From positions 1 to 6,731 of the forward strand of contig JASHTU010000415.1 of assembly GCA_030040395.1 (NCBI GenBank): DNA of 6,731 nucleotides, read 5' to 3'. This stretch comes from Acidobacteriaceae bacterium. Lineage in GTDB: Bacteria > Acidobacteriota > Terriglobia > Terriglobales > Acidobacteriaceae. Below the pieces are notes generated by a model that worked only from the letters and a program-made list of their open reading frames with translations, was not told the origin of the DNA and did not search any database. Position numbers and translations under genes: made by a program. The number at the start of each line of letters is the position of its first letter. The stretch's first letter is position 1. This document shows positions 6,413-6,731 of this stretch, one piece after another.

Positions 6413-6487
6413 GAGCCATCTGTAACTCCAGCGAAGAAATGTACACGTTTCGCCCGGAGCCGGCAATTGAAACCGAATCACTCGTTG

Positions 6488-6513
6488 CCCGGCTCATGAG
6501 AGCCTTTGCCGGG
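6488..6513. terminator. Hairpin after the hydrolase-like gene, possible terminator
   Basis: CCCGGC (6488-6493) pairs with GCCGGG (6508-6513). A competing inner stem pairs GGCTC (6491-6495) with GAGCC (6500-6504). It lies about 80 bases past the hydrolase stop. On the minus strand, where that gene is transcribed, no T-run follows; on the plus strand TTTCT follows but no plus-strand gene is known here. Classification as a terminator is therefore tentative. Confidence 0.35.
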
Positions 6514-6593
6514 TTTCTATCGGAGAACTTTAACAGCTCTTCGCCGTCAAGAAAACGTCACCTTGGCGCCCGGCGGCGTCGCAGCGGGCTCGC

Positions 6594-6731
6594 TCAGTCC
6601 GCCTTGGTCAGGAAGCCTGAATCGAAAAGCCAATCGTAGAGTCGGTCGGGCCATTGCGAAACCGACCTGGAATTTCCCGGTTGGATGCCGAAACCGTGCC
6701 CGATCCCCGCGTAGATATGCAACTCCGCGGG
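6594..6731 (-). CDS. Alpha/beta-hydrolase (esterase-like) C-terminal end, partial at the right edge
   Basis: The last 45 codons are visible, beginning PAELHIYAGIGHGFGIQPG and ending DWLFDSGFLTKAD before a TGA at 6596-6594. The pattern of a PAELHIY strand, a GHGFG turn and a WPDRLYDWL helix is typical of the end of acetyl-esterase or BD-FAE-like members of the prolyl-oligopeptidase and alpha/beta-hydrolase superfamily, where the His of GHGFG (codon 6698-6696) is the catalytic histidine. The nucleophile Ser and the acid residue would lie outside the window, so the substrate (acetylated polysaccharide, short ester or other) cannot be judged. Whether it is secreted is also not visible. It is co-directional with the permease gene, 339 bases away. 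Confidence 0.75.
   Translation of the reverse strand, partial: PAELHIYAGIGHGFGIQPGNSRSVSQWPDRLYDWLFDSGFLTKAD

Larger units (their letters stand above)
6255..6593. other. Noncoding leader between the hydrolase-like gene and the permease gene
   Basis: This 339-base stretch separates two co-directional minus-strand genes. Short open frames on both strands cross it (for example 70 codons on minus at 6269-6481), but none has a recognisable domain and the plus-strand one runs antisense into the hydrolase end. The stretch holds the permease ribosome binding site, an interrupted inverted repeat, a tandem 15-mer and a hairpin, listed separately. I found no convincing promoter; the best weak pair on the minus strand is TTGTCA, 17 bases, TTCTCA around the tandem repeat. 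The PadR-type regulator sometimes found before such permeases is absent. Confidence 0.6.

Noticed and set aside
6269..6481. A 70-codon minus-strand open frame in the permease leader
   Set aside because: No ribosome binding site, no domain, and it overlaps the inverted and tandem repeats; it looks like noncoding sequence.

Overview
This is a GC-rich stretch of bacterial chromosome, most likely from an acidobacterium (Acidobacteriota, Terriglobia-like). The main evidence is a full-length 'acidobacterial duplicated orphan permease' (ADOP-type FtsX/MacB permease) and a secreted DUF3857/transglutaminase-like protein of a kind abundant in that phylum. The assignment rests on recognised protein families, not on a marker gene.

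Layout, left to right. (i) 1-1898, minus strand: a DUF3857-family gene broken at about 804-812. Its first 364 codons carry a signal peptide, the DUF3857 region and the first part of a transglutaminase-like domain, then stop at a TGA. A second open frame (807 to the left edge) carries the rest of such a protein, but in another reading frame, with part of the domain missing at the join. The two halves look like different subfamilies, so this may be a deletion fusion of two neighbouring paralogues, or an assembly error. (ii) 2012-2620, minus: a complete Maf/YhdE-type nucleotide pyrophosphatase, upstream of and co-directional with the broken gene. (iii) 2767-3585, plus: an unrecognised protein with seven predicted membrane segments, divergent from maf. 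(iv) 3586-3788: a convergent intergenic gap holding a strong hairpin. (v) 3789-6254, minus: the 821-residue ADOP permease. (vi) 6255-6593: a noncoding leader with a long interrupted inverted repeat, a 15-bp tandem repeat and a hairpin. (vii) 6594-6731, minus: the last 45 codons of an alpha/beta-hydrolase (esterase-like) gene entering from the right.

The genes do not form an obvious pathway. maf and the DUF3857 gene could share a transcript, but a candidate promoter lies between them. The permease has no ATPase in the window, as usual for its family. I see no transposase, integrase, CRISPR array, RNA gene or recognisable new defence or biosynthetic system. The features most worth checking are the out-of-frame junction at about 807 and the structured leader of the permease.
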